Positions 37,726 through 49,097 of a stretch of DNA of 64,000 bases are shown here, in pieces. Source of the stretch: Rutidosis leptorrhynchoides (taxonomy: Eukaryota; Streptophyta; Magnoliopsida; Asterales; Asteraceae); contig NC_092334.1 in the NCBI RefSeq assembly GCF_046630445.1, positions 190,780,501-190,844,500 of the forward strand, read 5' to 3'. Positions within the stretch are counted from its first letter, which is position 1; each line of letters starts with the position of its first letter. The notes under the pieces were generated by a model. The model saw only the letters and a program-made list of their open reading frames with translations, was not told the DNA's origin and did not search any database. Position numbers and translations under genes: made by a program.

Positions 37726-37833
37726 TGGTCTATAGAGATGCAGCCACCATATCCTACGTATAACCCTGCCGAAGCATTCTATAGCACCTATGGTTATGCC
37801 TGGAACCCCTATTGGTACCAGTATCATCCCTAG

Positions 37834-39907
37834 TATACTTATTTTTTTTTTTTTTTTTGTAATTTGTAATGATTGATACGTTTAATACTTTTGTTAATAT
37901 TGTAATAGTTTTTATAATTGTCTAACTTTTATTCTTAGATTTTAATAATTTTTGAATGTGGGGTAATATACCAAACTTCAAAAATATGTATATATGGTTG
38001 CAGTTTATCTTATGTACACAACAGGGTAAAACAACGCATGTTCAAAGACTGGCATTAAGTTCAGCAAAAGCAACTAATTTTGACGACAAGATGCAAAATA
38101 TATGTGAAATAACAACAAGACGGAATGAACAAATGATGTGCACCATTTATCATTCAGCAAACAAACGCCAATATATTTGGAAACTTTGGTAAAAATTTAA
38201 TCATTTTCACACAAATCACCCTCAATAATTTAAATTATTCCTGATTTCTTGCAAATGAGGGCATTGCAAGATCTTAAGTGTGGGAAGGGGTTAAATTCTT
38301 TCGGATTTTAAAATTTTTTACTTTATACACTTGGTTACCATTAAAAATACTAGTAAAGCAGTAGTTGTATTAGAATCTAGTGCTCTCTGATAAAAAAAAA
38401 AGAACAGCCCTAGTCTTATATACTAACTACCCAATTCTAGTAAAATTTTTCAAAATTTTCAATTAAATGAACTCAAAATCATGTTTATACATATTTATGA
38501 ACGATAAAACTAGGTTTTAACACCGAAATTATTGTTACCTCGGAAAGGACATAAATTGAGAAACAAACTAAAATGTTAAAATTCATTTAAAATGGAATAG
38601 AGGACGATAAAAAGGAAAATAAAAGCCAAGTGTGGGAAAATTTACCAAGTTATCTTAAACATATGTCACATATATCTGTAACAAATAACTGAAAATACTT
38701 TTGTTTTGGACTAAATTAACTATTTTAACTGATGAAAGAAAAGAAGAGATGGATCTACACGATGAATCAATTCCATCATTAAAAGGAAGTAAAGTCTTCC
38801 GAAAAAGAAACGCGCTTCTTGATTTAGGTCATGAAGTTGTCGTCCAGACCAGCTGTAGGTTGACGAAAAATCTAGAAAAGTCATCACTAAAATCAGCAGG
38901 AAATCCACGGACCTCAGCATTAAACAGGGTCGCCAAGTGGTCAGATTTATCCTAACCATGAGAAGGATTTATCTCGTACAATGGGGGGGCACCATGCAAA
39001 TTAGCTGGATAAGACTAATGAATCAGATCCCCAGAAAGGATAATCTCCTTAAAGATTAAAAATCAGCTTTTAAGACTGATATTACTCAATCCTTGAGATT
39101 GACCTTAAAGATTGAGAATTCAAACTCATGGAATTCAATGATATCTAAACTCGAGCTTGAACGAGAAAATATTTTGATCAAAATTACAAACCGATTTGTT
39201 TTCTGAAAACCCTATTTTCAATACGTTCATTACCATTGAACGCAAAATCCTAGGAATTCACCTGGAATTCATTAGGTCACCTGAACTAAATCGGGTGTCA
39301 ACCGTAAGAACGGTGGTTGCATAGTGGTAAAAGACAGGACCTTGTGCCATACCGAAAAAAAAAAATTATTATAAGGGTGAGCTTTACTATTGCTCCTACC
39401 AAGGATAGTAATTGCGTCCGACACGTTATAGACCATAATTAAAAGCATATCAGGGGACATTGCCTTAACAGTTGCTTGTTCAACGCTTTCCTTTCAACCG
39501 GACGGTAGTTTACCGAAAGGAAATATACGGGACAAGTAAACTGGACGTGTTGCTTTCCAAATACAAGGTTAGCAAGTGGATGACACAAAACCGCAAGTTT
39601 TGAGCTAAAATTTTCAAATCTGAAACCCACCAAACCCACAAAAATATTTTGCAAACACCGGTAAAGGGTTATTCCGGAAAACTTATCTAGGGTAAAAACT
39701 AGATTTAATTTTCAAAAGATCAAATGTTTTCATAAAGATCCAATTTCCTTAATGGATCTAAATTTTTATAGTCATGTGGGACTGTAAACCATATCGTTAC
39801 TACCATTGTTTATACCGCCGTATAGAAATCACTGATGTACAAAGTGTGAAGAATAAAGAAGTGATTCTAGTATTTCAAGACGATATTGCTTGAGGACAAG
39901 CAACGCT
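37834..39907 (+). other. Athila 3' non-coding region
   Basis: About 2.1 kb after the ORF-1-type gene stop. Short frames (37,956-38,192 and 38,701-38,955) show no recognisable motif. About 38,230-39,490 is conserved in fragment D (7,980-9,130, reversed). PPT-like AAGTGTGGG tracts occur at 38,276 and 38,628. Confidence 0.6.
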
Positions 39908-39923
39908 CAAGTGTGGGAATATT
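39908..39923 (+). other. Athila polypurine tract
   Basis: CAAGTGTGGGAATATT immediately before the 3' LTR, preceded by the small inverted repeat GCTTGAGGACAAGC. It would prime plus-strand DNA synthesis. Confidence 0.8.
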
Positions 39924-41910
39924 TGATAATGCTAAAAACGAACATATATTTCATAGCATTATTCCTCAAGAAAGACAAGCTTTTAGTTACAATTGTTCTA
40001 TTTACAAGTGATATTCGTTTAAATAATAAAAGGTGAAGACCAAAGATAGATTCGACGAATTGAAGACGCAAACGACCAAAAAGCTCAAAAGTACAAAAGA
40101 CAATCAAAGAGGTTCCAATTATTGATAAGAAACGTCTCGAAATTACAAGAGTACAAGATTCAAAACGCAAAGTACAAGATATTAAATTGTACGCAAGGAC
40201 GTTCGAAAATCCGGAACCGGGACTAGAGTCAACTCTCAACGCTCGACGCAACGGACTAAAAATTACAAGTCAACTATGCACATAAATATACTATAATATT
40301 TAAATAATTCTTATAATTATTTATATATTATAATAAATAATAAAAACCGTCGGCAAGAAAGACTCCAAAGGGTTCTCCGCGACTCGCGGAGTTTGAAGAG
40401 TATTTCACCGCGAGTCGCGGAGCCCCAAAAGTCGAATTTTCCTATAAAAGCAACCGAATTCTGATCGCAAATCATCATTTTTTTTTCCTCCTCATTCATA
40501 CGATATATTTATATTTATAATTTATATTTTGATTTTAATTTTAATTATAATTCTAATAATAAGGGTATGTTAGCGAATATTGTAAGGGTGTAAGTCGAAA
40601 TTCTGTCCGTGTAACGCTACGCTATTTTTAATCATTGTAAGTTATGTTCAACCTTTTTACATTAATGTCTCGTAGCTAAGTTCTTATTATGCTTATTTAA
40701 AACGAAGTAATCATGATGTTGGGCTAATTACTAAAATTGGGTAATTGGGCTTTGTTCCATAATTGGGGTTTGGACAAAAGAACGACACTTGTGGAAATTA
40801 GACTATGGGCTATTAATGGGCTTTATATTTGTTTAACTAAATGATAGTTTGTTAATGTTAATATAAAGATTTACAATTGGGCGTCCCTATAAATTACCAT
40901 ATACACTCGATCGGACACGATGGGCGGGGTATTTATACCAACGAATAATCGTTCATTTAACCGGACACGGGAATGGATTAATAGCCACTAGAATAATTAA
41001 AACAGGGGTGAAATTATGTACAAGGACACTTGGTATAATTGATAACAAAATATTAAAACCTTGGGTTACACTCAGTCGACATCCTGGTGTAATTATTAAA
41101 CAAAGTATTAAAATCTTGTTACAGTTTAAGTCCCCAATTAGTTGGAATATTTAACTTCGGGTATAAGGATAATTTGACGAGGACACTCGCATTTTATATT
41201 TATGACTGATGGACTGTTATGGACAAAAACCAGACGGATATATTAAATAATCCAGGACAAAGGACAATTAACCCATGGGCATAAAACAAAAATCAACACG
41301 TCAAACATCATGATTACGGAAGTTTAAATAAGCATAATTCTTTTATTTCATATTTAATTTCCTTTATTTTATATTTAATTGCACTTCTAAATATCGAATT
41401 TTTATTATTATTGTATTTAATTGCACTTTTAATTATCGTACTTTTTAATTATCGCAAGTTTATTTTATCGCACTTTTATTATTCGCAATTTCATTATCGT
41501 TATTTACTTTATGCTTTAATTTAAGTCTTGTATTCATTTTTAATATTTTACATTTGGTTTTAACTGCGACTAAAGTTTTAAAATCGACAAACCGGTCATT
41601 AAACAGTAAAAACCCCCCTTTATAATAATAATATTACTTATATATATATATATATATATATATTTGTATTTTTATAAAAGTAAACTAATATAGCGTTAAG
41701 CTTTGTTTAAAGATTTTCCCTGTGGAACGAACCGGACTTACTAAAAACTACACTACTGTACGATTAGGTACACTGCCTATAAGTGTTGTAGCAAGGTTTA
41801 AGTAAATCCATTCTATAAATAAATAAATATCTTGTGTAAAATTGTATCGTATTTAATAGTATTTCCTGCAAAAATTTAATAGTATTTTATACCACTCCGC
41901 TACCGCATCA
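39924..41910 (+). repeat. Athila 3' LTR (1,987 bp)
   Basis: Same ends as the 5' LTR. It carries the dyad pair and TATA box at 40,375-40,450 and a longer (TA)n tract at 41,639-41,661. Confidence 0.95.
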
Positions 41911-41915
41911 ATATC

Positions 41916-42524
41916 AAATGAGATTTTAAATTATTATATTATCATGATATTATGATCAATTAATATATCTTAATATGATATATACATTTAAATGTCGTTA
42001 CAACGATAATCGTTACATATATGTCTCGTTTCGAAATCCTTAAGTTAGTAGTCTTGTTTTTACTTATGTAGTTCATTGTTAATACACTTAATGATATATT
42101 TAATTATCATATTATCATGTTATATATAATATAATAATATATTAATATGCTTCATATATATATTTAGTAAGACGTGATTATAACGATAATCGTTATATGT
42201 ATCGTTTCGAGTTTCATACGTCAATAGTTTCCTTTTTAAGTATATAACTTATTGTTACTATTTTTAATGAGATAATTGATGATCATTATATCATGTTAAA
42301 CATATATATTTATTCATTTATGTATCATCATGTCATATACAACTTATAGCGTTCGTGAATCATTGGTCAAACTGGGTAATCAGAAGTTTACAAAATTTCC
42401 GTTTCAATTAACCAAGTCTTACCAAGTTTGATTGCTTAACATGTTGGAAACATTTAATCATGTAAATATAGTTTTTATTAAACATATAATCATAGAAAGG
42501 TTTGGAAAAGTTCGGGTCACTACA
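41916..42524 (-). repeat. B 3' LTR, proximal part
   Basis: Collinear with about 51,924-52,532 of the 5' LTR and joined to 12,390-15,173 once Athila is removed. It ends (LTR start in element sense) at 42,524 with CGGGTCACTACA on the + strand. Confidence 0.92.
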
Positions 42525-42525
42525 G

Positions 42526-42559
42526 TACCTACCCGTTAAATAAATTTCGTCCCGAAATT
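42526..42559 (-). other. B polypurine-type tract
   Basis: In element sense AAATTTCGGGACGAAATTT, then TTAACGGGTAGGTA (42,539-42,526) directly before the LTR. The 14-mer is repeated exactly at 47,270-47,283. Confidence 0.75.
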
Positions 42560-45500
42560 TTAAGCGATTGGAGGTGTTGGCTCACCTTCTGGAAATAAGT
42601 GCGGGTACTTCTTCTTCATCTGATATTCTCGTTCCCAGGTGAACTCAGGTCCTCTACGAGCTTTCCATCAAACCTTAACAATCAGTATCTTGTTTTGTTT
42701 AAGTCTCTTAACCTCACGATCCATTATTTCAGCGGGTTCTTCAATGAATTGAAGTTTTTCATTGATTTGGATTTCGTCCAACGGAATATTGAGATCTTTT
42801 TTAGCAAAACATTTCTTCAAATTCATGACGTGGAAAGTGTTATGTACAGCCGCGAGTTGTTGAGGTAACTCAAGTCGGTAAGCTACTGGTCCGACACGAT
42901 CAATAATCTTGAATGGTCCAATATATCTTGGATTTAATTTCCCTCGTTTACCAAATCGAACAACACCTTTCCAACGTGCAACCTTAAGCATGACCATCTC
43001 TCCAATTTCAAATTCTATATCTTTTTTTTTAATGTCGGCGTAGCTCTTTTGTCGACTTTGTGCGGTTTTCAACCGTTGTTGAATTTGGATGATCTTCTCA
43101 GTAGTTTCTTGTACTATCTCCGGACCCGTAATCTGTCTATCCCCCACTTCACTCCAACAAATCGGAGACCTGCACTTTCTACCATAAAGTGCTTCAAACG
43201 GAGCCATCTCAATGCTTGAATGGGAGCTATTGTTGTAGGAAAATTCTGCTAACGGTAGATGTCGATCCCAACTATTTCCAAAATCAATAACACATGCTCG
43301 TAGCATGTCTTCAAGCGTTTGTATCGTCCTTTCACTCTGCCCATCAGTTTGTAGATGATAGGTAGTACTCATGTCTAGACGAGTTCCTAATGCTTGCTGT
43401 ATTGTCTGCCAGACTCTTGAAATAAATCTACCATCCCTATCAGAGATAATAGATATTGGTATTCCATGTCTGGAGACGACTTCCTTTAAATACAGTCGTG
43501 CTAACTTCTCTATCTTGTCATCTTCTCTTATTGGCAGGAAGTGTGCTGATTTGGTGAGACGATCAACTATTACCCAAATAGTATCAAAACCACTTGCAGT
43601 CCTTGGCAATTTAGTGATGAAATCCATGGTAATGTTTTCCCATTTCCATTCCGGGATTTCGGGTTGTTGAAGTAGACCTGACGGTTTCTGATGCTCCGCT
43701 TTGACCTTAGAACACGTCAAATATTCCCCTACGTATTTAGCAACATCGGCTTTCATACCTGGCCACTAAAAATGTTTCTTGAGATCCTTGTACATCTTCC
43801 CCGTTCCAGGATGTATTGAGTATCTGGTTTTATGAGCTTTTCTAAGTACCATTTCTCTCATATCTCCAAATTTTGGTACCCAAATCCTTTCAGCCCTATA
43901 CCGGGTTCCATCTTCCCGAATATTAAGATGCTTCTCCGATCCTTTGGGTATTTCATTCTTTAAATTTCCCTCTTTTAAAACTCCTTGTTGCGCCTCATTT
44001 ATTTGAGTAGTAAGGTTATTGTGAATCATTATATTCATAGATTTTACTCGAATGGGTTCTCTGTCCTTTCTACTCAAGGCGTCAGCTACCACATTTGCCT
44101 TCCCCGGGTGGTAACGAATCTCAAAGTTGTAATCATTCAACAATTCAATCCACCTACGCTGCCTCATGTTCAGTTGTTTCTGATTAAATATGTGTTGAAG
44201 ACTTTTGTGGTCGGTATATATAATACTTTTGACCCCATATAAGTAGTGCCTCCAAGTCTTTAATGCAAAAACAACCGCGCCTAATTCCAAATCATGCGTC
44301 GTATAATTTTGCTCGTGAATCTTCAATTGTCTAGAAGCATAAACAATTACCTTCGTTCGTTGCATTAATACACAACCGAGACCTTGCTTTGAGGCGTCAC
44401 AATATATCACAAAATCATCATTCCCTTCAGGAAATGACAATATAGGTGCCGTAGTTAGCTTTTTCTTCAATAACTGAAACGCCTTCTCTTGTTCATCCTT
44501 CCATTCAAATTTCTTCCCTTTATGCGTTAATGCAGTCAAGGGTTTTGCTATTTTGGAGAAATCTTGGATGAATCTTCTGTAGTAACCAGCCAATCCTAAA
44601 AATTGACGTATATGCTTCGGAGTTTTTGGGGTTTCCCACTTTTCAACGGTTTCGATCTTTACCGGGTCCACCTGGATACCTTCTTTGTTCACTATGTGAC
44701 CGAGGAATTGAACTTCTTTCAACCAATATGCAAACTTTGAAAACTTAGCGTACAGTTTTTCTTTCCTCAATACTTCTAGCACTTTTCTCAAATGTTCTTC
44801 GTGCTCTTGATCATTCTTTGAGTAAATAAGTATGTCATCGATGAAAACAATGACAAACTTGTCAAGATATGGCCCACACACTCGGTTCATAAGGTCCATG
44901 AACACAGCTGGTGCGTTAGTCAATCCAAACAGCATAACCATAAACTCGTAATGACCATAACGCGTCCTAAAAGTAGTTTTTGGAATATCATCCTCATTTA
45001 CTCGCATTTGATGATATCCAGAACGTAAATCGATCTTAGAATAAACCGATGAGTCTTGTAGTTGATCAAATAAGTCGTCAATTCTCGGCAGTGGATAACG
45101 GTTTTTGATGGTAAGTTTGTTCAACTCTCTGTAGTCAATACACAACCTAAATGTACCATCTTTCTTCTTGATAAACAAAACAGGAGCTCCCCATGGTGAT
45201 GTGCTTGGTCGAATGAAACCACGTTCTAATAGTTCTTGCAGTTGGCTTTGCAGTTCTTTCATCTCACTGGGTGCGAGTCTGTAAGGAGCACGAGCTATTG
45301 GTGCAGCTCCTGGTACAAGATCTATTTGAAATTCAACAGATCGATGTGGAGGTAGTCCCGGTAATTCTTTCGGAAATACATCAGGAAATTCTTTTGCGAC
45401 AAAAACATCATTGATGCTCTTTTCTTCAGTTTGTACTTTCTCGACATGTGCTAGAACAACATAGCAACCTTTTCTTATTAGTTTTTGTGCCTTCAAATTA

Positions 45501-47130
45501 CTAATAAGATGTAGCTTCGTGTTGCCCTTTTCTCCGTACACCATTAAGGGTTCTCCTTCTTCTCGTACAATACGAATTGCATTTTTATAACATACGATCT
45601 CTGCTTTCACCTTCTTCAGCCAGTCCATGCCAACTATTACATCAAAACTCCCTAACTCTACTGGTATCAAATCAATCTTAAATATTTCGCTACCCAGTTT
45701 AATTTCTCAATTCCGCCATATATAATCTGCTGAAATTAATTTACCGTTTGCTAATTCGAGTAAAAATTTACTATCCAACGGCGTCAATGGACAACTTAAT
45801 TTAGCACAAAAATCTCTACTCATATAGCTTCTATCCGCACCCGAATCAAATAAAACGTAAGCAGATTTATTGTCAATAAGAAACGTACCCGTAACAAGCT
45901 CCGGGTCTTTCTGTGCCTCTGTCGCATTAATATTGAAAACTCTTCCGCGGCCTTGTCCATTCGTGTTCTCCTGGTTCGGGCAATTTCTAATAATGTGGCC
46001 CGGTTTTCCACATTTATAACAAACTACATTGGCATAACTTGCTCTGACACTACTTGCTCCACCATTACTCGTCCGACACCATTTGTTCCTTTCGTTCTGT
46101 TAACCCCTGGTTCGTAGACCTCACACTTCGCCGCGCTATGACCATTTCTTTTACACTTGTTGCAAAATTTGGTGCAGAACCCCGAGTGATACTTTTCACA
46201 CCTTTGGCATAGCTGCTTCTGATTATTGTTGTTGTTGCGGTTGTTATTGTTGTTGGGATGATTGTTGTAGTTTCTATTGTTGTTGTTGTTGTTGTTGGGC
46301 CATTTGTTGTAGTTGCGATTGATGTTGCGATTGTTGGGATAGTTGTTGCGATTATTGTTGTAATTGCTGTTGTTGTTGTATTGGTGATTCTTATCACTGT
46401 TTTCCTCCCACTTTCTTTTGACTTGCTTCACATTGGCCTCTTCAGCCGCCTGTTCTTTAATTCTTTCCTCAATCTGGTTCACTAGTTTGTGAGCCATTCT
46501 ACATGCCTGTTGTATGGAGGCGGGCTCGTGTGAACTTATATCTTCTTGGATTCTTTCCGGTAATCCTTTCACAAACGCGTCGATCTTCTCTTCCTCATCT
46601 TCGAACGCTCCCGGATACAATAGGCACAATTCTGTGAATCGTCTTTCATACGTGGTAATATCAAATCCTTGGGTTCATAACCCTCTAAGTTATGTCTTGA
46701 GCTTATTGACCTCGGTTCTGGGACGGTACTTCTCGTTCATCAAGTGCTTGAATGCTGACCCCAGTAGTGCATAAGCATCATCTTGTCCCACTTGCTCTAG
46801 ATAGGTATTCCACCATATTAACGCAGTACCTGTGAAGGTATGCGTAGCGTACTTCACTTTATCCTCTTCAGTACACTTAATTATGGCAAACACCAATTCG
46901 ACCTTCTCGGTCCACCGTTTCAATCCGATCGGTCCTTCGGTTCCATCAAATTCCAAAGGTTTGCAGGCAGTGAATTATTCGTAGGTGCATCTTACACGAT
47001 TTCCTGTACTGCTAGATCCAAGGTTATTGTTGGTATGTAGCGCAGCATGTACTGCGGCTATGTTTGAAGCAAGAAAGGCATGAAATTCCTCTTCGCTCAT
47101 ATTCAAGGTGTGTCGAGTAGTTGGTGCCAT
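42560..47130 (-). pseudogene. gag-pol: B gag-pol, multiply broken
   Basis: Gag starts at the ATG at 47,130 (MAPTTRHTLN) and has in-frame stops at 46,975-46,977, 46,690-46,692 and about 46,678. It then continues with an Asn-rich region and a CNKCKRNGHSAAKC knuckle to 46,024. A frameshift near 46,080 moves the last knuckle (CYKCGKPGHIIRNC) and protease (DSGAD at 45,847-45,836) to the pol frame. Pol then has a TGA near 45,706, a TAG at 43,766-43,768 in the integrase zinc finger, and a TGA at 42,668-42,670 in the chromodomain, with the final stop at 42,560-42,562. RT FIDD, RNase H and the integrase D-D-E core are recognisable. MPFG is MLFG here. Several lesions could be C-to-T or G-to-A at CpG or CHG sites. 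Confidence 0.92.
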
Positions 47131-47471
47131 TTCCTTCAAAATAGTCAAATGAAACAAGTTAATCATACAGAATATTAAGAGTAGTCAATAGTATCTCGTA
47201 GCATAATATGAACTCATTTATAAAAGCTTTTTCTTCATATTAGCTTTTTATAAGTTTAAATTCGGGTAGTACCTACCCGTTAAGTTCATACTTAGTAGCT
47301 AATATACAATTCAACTACTATAATTCTATATGAAAAACTGATTATAATAATATTTCGCGTTCAAACTTTTACACAATATTTTACAAACTTACAATACCGC
47401 TTATTTTACATATAGCATGAAATATAGCACACAATAAATTTGATACAAGATGGTTGTGAAGATAATTCTAG
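47131..47471 (-). other. B spacer with hairpin and PPT-like 14-mer
   Basis: CGGGTAG-TAC-CTACCCG at 47,263-47,279 is a perfect 7-bp stem. Bases 47,270-47,283 are the exact 14-mer found beside the 3' LTR at 42,526-42,539. It lies between the F-box stop and the gag start. Confidence 0.6.
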
Positions 47472-48155
47472 CTAGTACATAAGTCGTTCAGCAAAGGCAA
47501 TAAAGACACGTAATTCATACGTCCAGAAACAAGTCATGCATTCTGGTTTTACTAGGACTACTTCCCATCCTTGGTCATGTGGAACATAACCGTTATGGCC
47601 GTTGATAAGACAGCGTGTTGTAACTTCGTCAAAGGGATGAGGGTTACGTAATGTCCAACAGTCCTGTAAAAATCTAAAAACCTCATTTCTTACCCCAATT
47701 ACCGACTCCGTCACTTGTGGGAATGTTTTGTTTAATAGTTGTGGCCCGATGTTCTTGTTCTCACTTTGGTGAGAAGCGAACATTACTAACTCGTAAGCAT
47801 AACATGCTTCTTTATGTTGCATGTTAGCCGCTTTTTCTAAATCACGAAGTCCTATATTCGGATATATTGAGTCAAAATAATTTCTTAACCCGTTGCGTAA
47901 AATAGCATTTGGGTTCCCCGCAATATATGCGTCAAAGTAAACACATCGTAACTTATGGATTTCCCAATGTGATATCCCCCATCTTTCGAACGAAAGCCTT
48001 TTATAAACCAAGGCATTCTTGGAACATTCTTCGAATGTCTTACAAACTGATCTCGCCTTAAATAGTTGTGTCGAGGAATTCTGACCGACTCTAGACAAGA
48101 TTTCATCAATCATGTCTCTGGGTAGCTCTCTTAAAATATTGGGTTGTCTATCCAT
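47472..48155 (-). CDS. F-box protein carried inside element B
   Basis: An intact ORF of 227 residues in the same orientation as gag-pol, between the primer-binding site and gag. Residues about 9-55 are an F-box (LRELPRDMIDEILSRVG, then LFKARSVCKTFEE), the domain that binds SKP1 in SCF ubiquitin ligases. Residues about 100-130 (GLRDLEKAANMQHKEACYAY) look like a Sel1/TPR-type repeat. The layout resembles the plant F-box family typified by Arabidopsis At2g35280. A host origin and retrotransposon capture are inferred. No intron is visible. It has no stop or frameshift, whereas gag, pol and the ORF upstream are all broken. The ORF ends soon after a Cys-x2-Cys-like segment, so the tail may be truncated. 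It would probably be translated from the full-length or a spliced element RNA. Confidence 0.8.
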   Translation of the reverse strand: MDRQPNILRELPRDMIDEILSRVGQNSSTQLFKARSVCKTFEECSKNALVYKRLSFERWGISHWEIHKLRCVYFDAYIAGNPNAILRNGLRNYFDSIYPNIGLRDLEKAANMQHKEACYAYELVMFASHQSENKNIGPQLLNKTFPQVTESVIGVRNEVFRFLQDCWTLRNPHPFDEVTTRCLINGHNGYVPHDQGWEVVLVKPECMTCFWTYELRVFIAFAERLMY

Positions 48156-48268
48156 TTTGTGTTTTTATACTGTAAAATAGACAAGAGTTAGATTCATAAA
48201 AAAATTACTTATTAATACAAGAAATTTTTACATATATCATAAAGCATAAGCACACTATATTACATATA

Positions 48269-48888
48269 TTACACCACACGAATACAACTATCTGATTCCG
48301 ACTCGCTCGTTTCTTCTTCTTCGGTTTTGGTTCGTTTTGCCAAGTTTCTAGGGATATATGATGTTCCCCTAATACGAGCCGTCGCTTTCCACATTGGTTT
48401 AGAAAAACCTGGTGGTTTAGAGGTTCCCGGGTTATTGTCACAACTTAAGAAATATGGGTGTTGACGATACATATAAAGTTCATCGGGTTTGGAATCAAAT
48501 TTCTCTATTTTTATGCCCTTTCTCATATTGTTCACTTTGCCTTATTAAATTGTGTTGGGGTAATTTCTATAACATCATCGGAATCCTTGTCGGGATCCGA
48601 CTCATCGGAGAATTGGTAATCCTCCCAATACTTTGCTTCCTTGGCGGAAACACCATTGACCATAATTAACTTTGGTCAGTTGGTTGAGGATTTTCTTCTA
48701 CTTAACCGTTTTATTATTTCCCCCACTGGTTCTATTTTATCTTCCGGTTCCGATTCTTCTTCCGGTTCCGACTCTTCTTCCGGTTCCTCTTCAGGAACTT
48801 GTGAATCAGTCCACGAATCATTCCAATTTACATTTGAATTTTCATTATTATTAGGTGAGTCAATGGGACTTGTTCTAGAGGTAGACAT
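48269..48888 (-). pseudogene. Upstream accessory ORF of B, broken
   Basis: Two open segments in different frames. 48,888-48,676 (70 codons) has a Ser/Asn-rich start and an acidic repeat built on EEESEPEE, from a 24-bp tandem DNA repeat at about 48,745-48,800. 48,535-48,269 (88 codons) has a PPGFSKPMWKATARIRG stretch and ends in an acidic Ser-rich tail. Stops and at least one frameshift separate them. Probably one former ORF of about 205 codons. Family not recognised. Its Ser/Asp-rich N-terminus recalls the upstream ORF of A-left. Confidence 0.5.
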
Positions 48889-49083
48889 CTATCACCTAAT
48901 ATCAAACACGTTAAGAGATTAATATATCACATAATATTCACATGTTAAAAATATATAGTTTCCAACAAAATTTGTTAAGGAATAATTTTTCAAGTAAACA
49001 CGGTCGAAGTCCAGACTCACTAATGCATCTTCACAAACTCGATAAGACACACTAATACAAAATTCTAGTTCTCTAAGACCAAT

Positions 49084-49095
49084 GCTCGGATACCA
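49084..49095 (-). other. B primer-binding site (tRNA-Met type, one mismatch)
   Basis: TGGTATCCGAGC on the - strand, two bases inside the LTR. One base differs from TGGTATCAGAGC. Confidence 0.9.
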
Positions 49096-49097
49096 AC

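Larger units (their letters stand above)
26143..37833 (+). pseudogene. ATHILA ORF-1-type 3' gene, spliced, split by E4
   Basis: Exon 1 is 26,143-26,184 (ATG plus 13 codons). Exon 2 runs 26,810-28,053 and, beyond nested E4 and the second target copy, 37,731-37,833 (TAG). Exon 2 has no ATG near its start. With the intron and E4 left out, the lengths sum to 1,389 nt, exactly 462 codons plus a stop, with no other break. It resembles the ATHILA ORF-1 family (Pfam PF03078 as I recall): blocks such as FLLGGSMRHMSLLDMAQAL, then YTPEEL, and a C-terminal IIGGGIFITLIGEYLG. It has the position of the env-like gene of Athila/Calypso elements, but I see no signal peptide or clear transmembrane anchor. Function unknown. 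Confidence 0.75.
15174..41910 (+). mobile_element. Athila-lineage Ty3/gypsy element, full length
   Basis: Both LTRs are complete (15,174-17,164 and 39,924-41,910), with TG...CA ends and a perfect target duplication ATATC at 15,169-15,173 and 41,911-41,915. The primer site is the tRNA-Asp type typical of the Athila lineage. Order: LTR, leader, gag-pol, small zinc-knuckle ORF, spliced ATHILA ORF-1-type gene (interrupted by E4), 2.1-kb 3' non-coding region, polypurine tract, LTR. Without the nested E4 it would be about 17 kb. It is inserted in the 3' LTR of B. Confidence 0.95.

Noticed and set aside
46065..46485. Thr-rich and Val-rich frames opposite or beside B gag
   Set aside because: They are shadow frames of the Asn-rich repeat of Gag.
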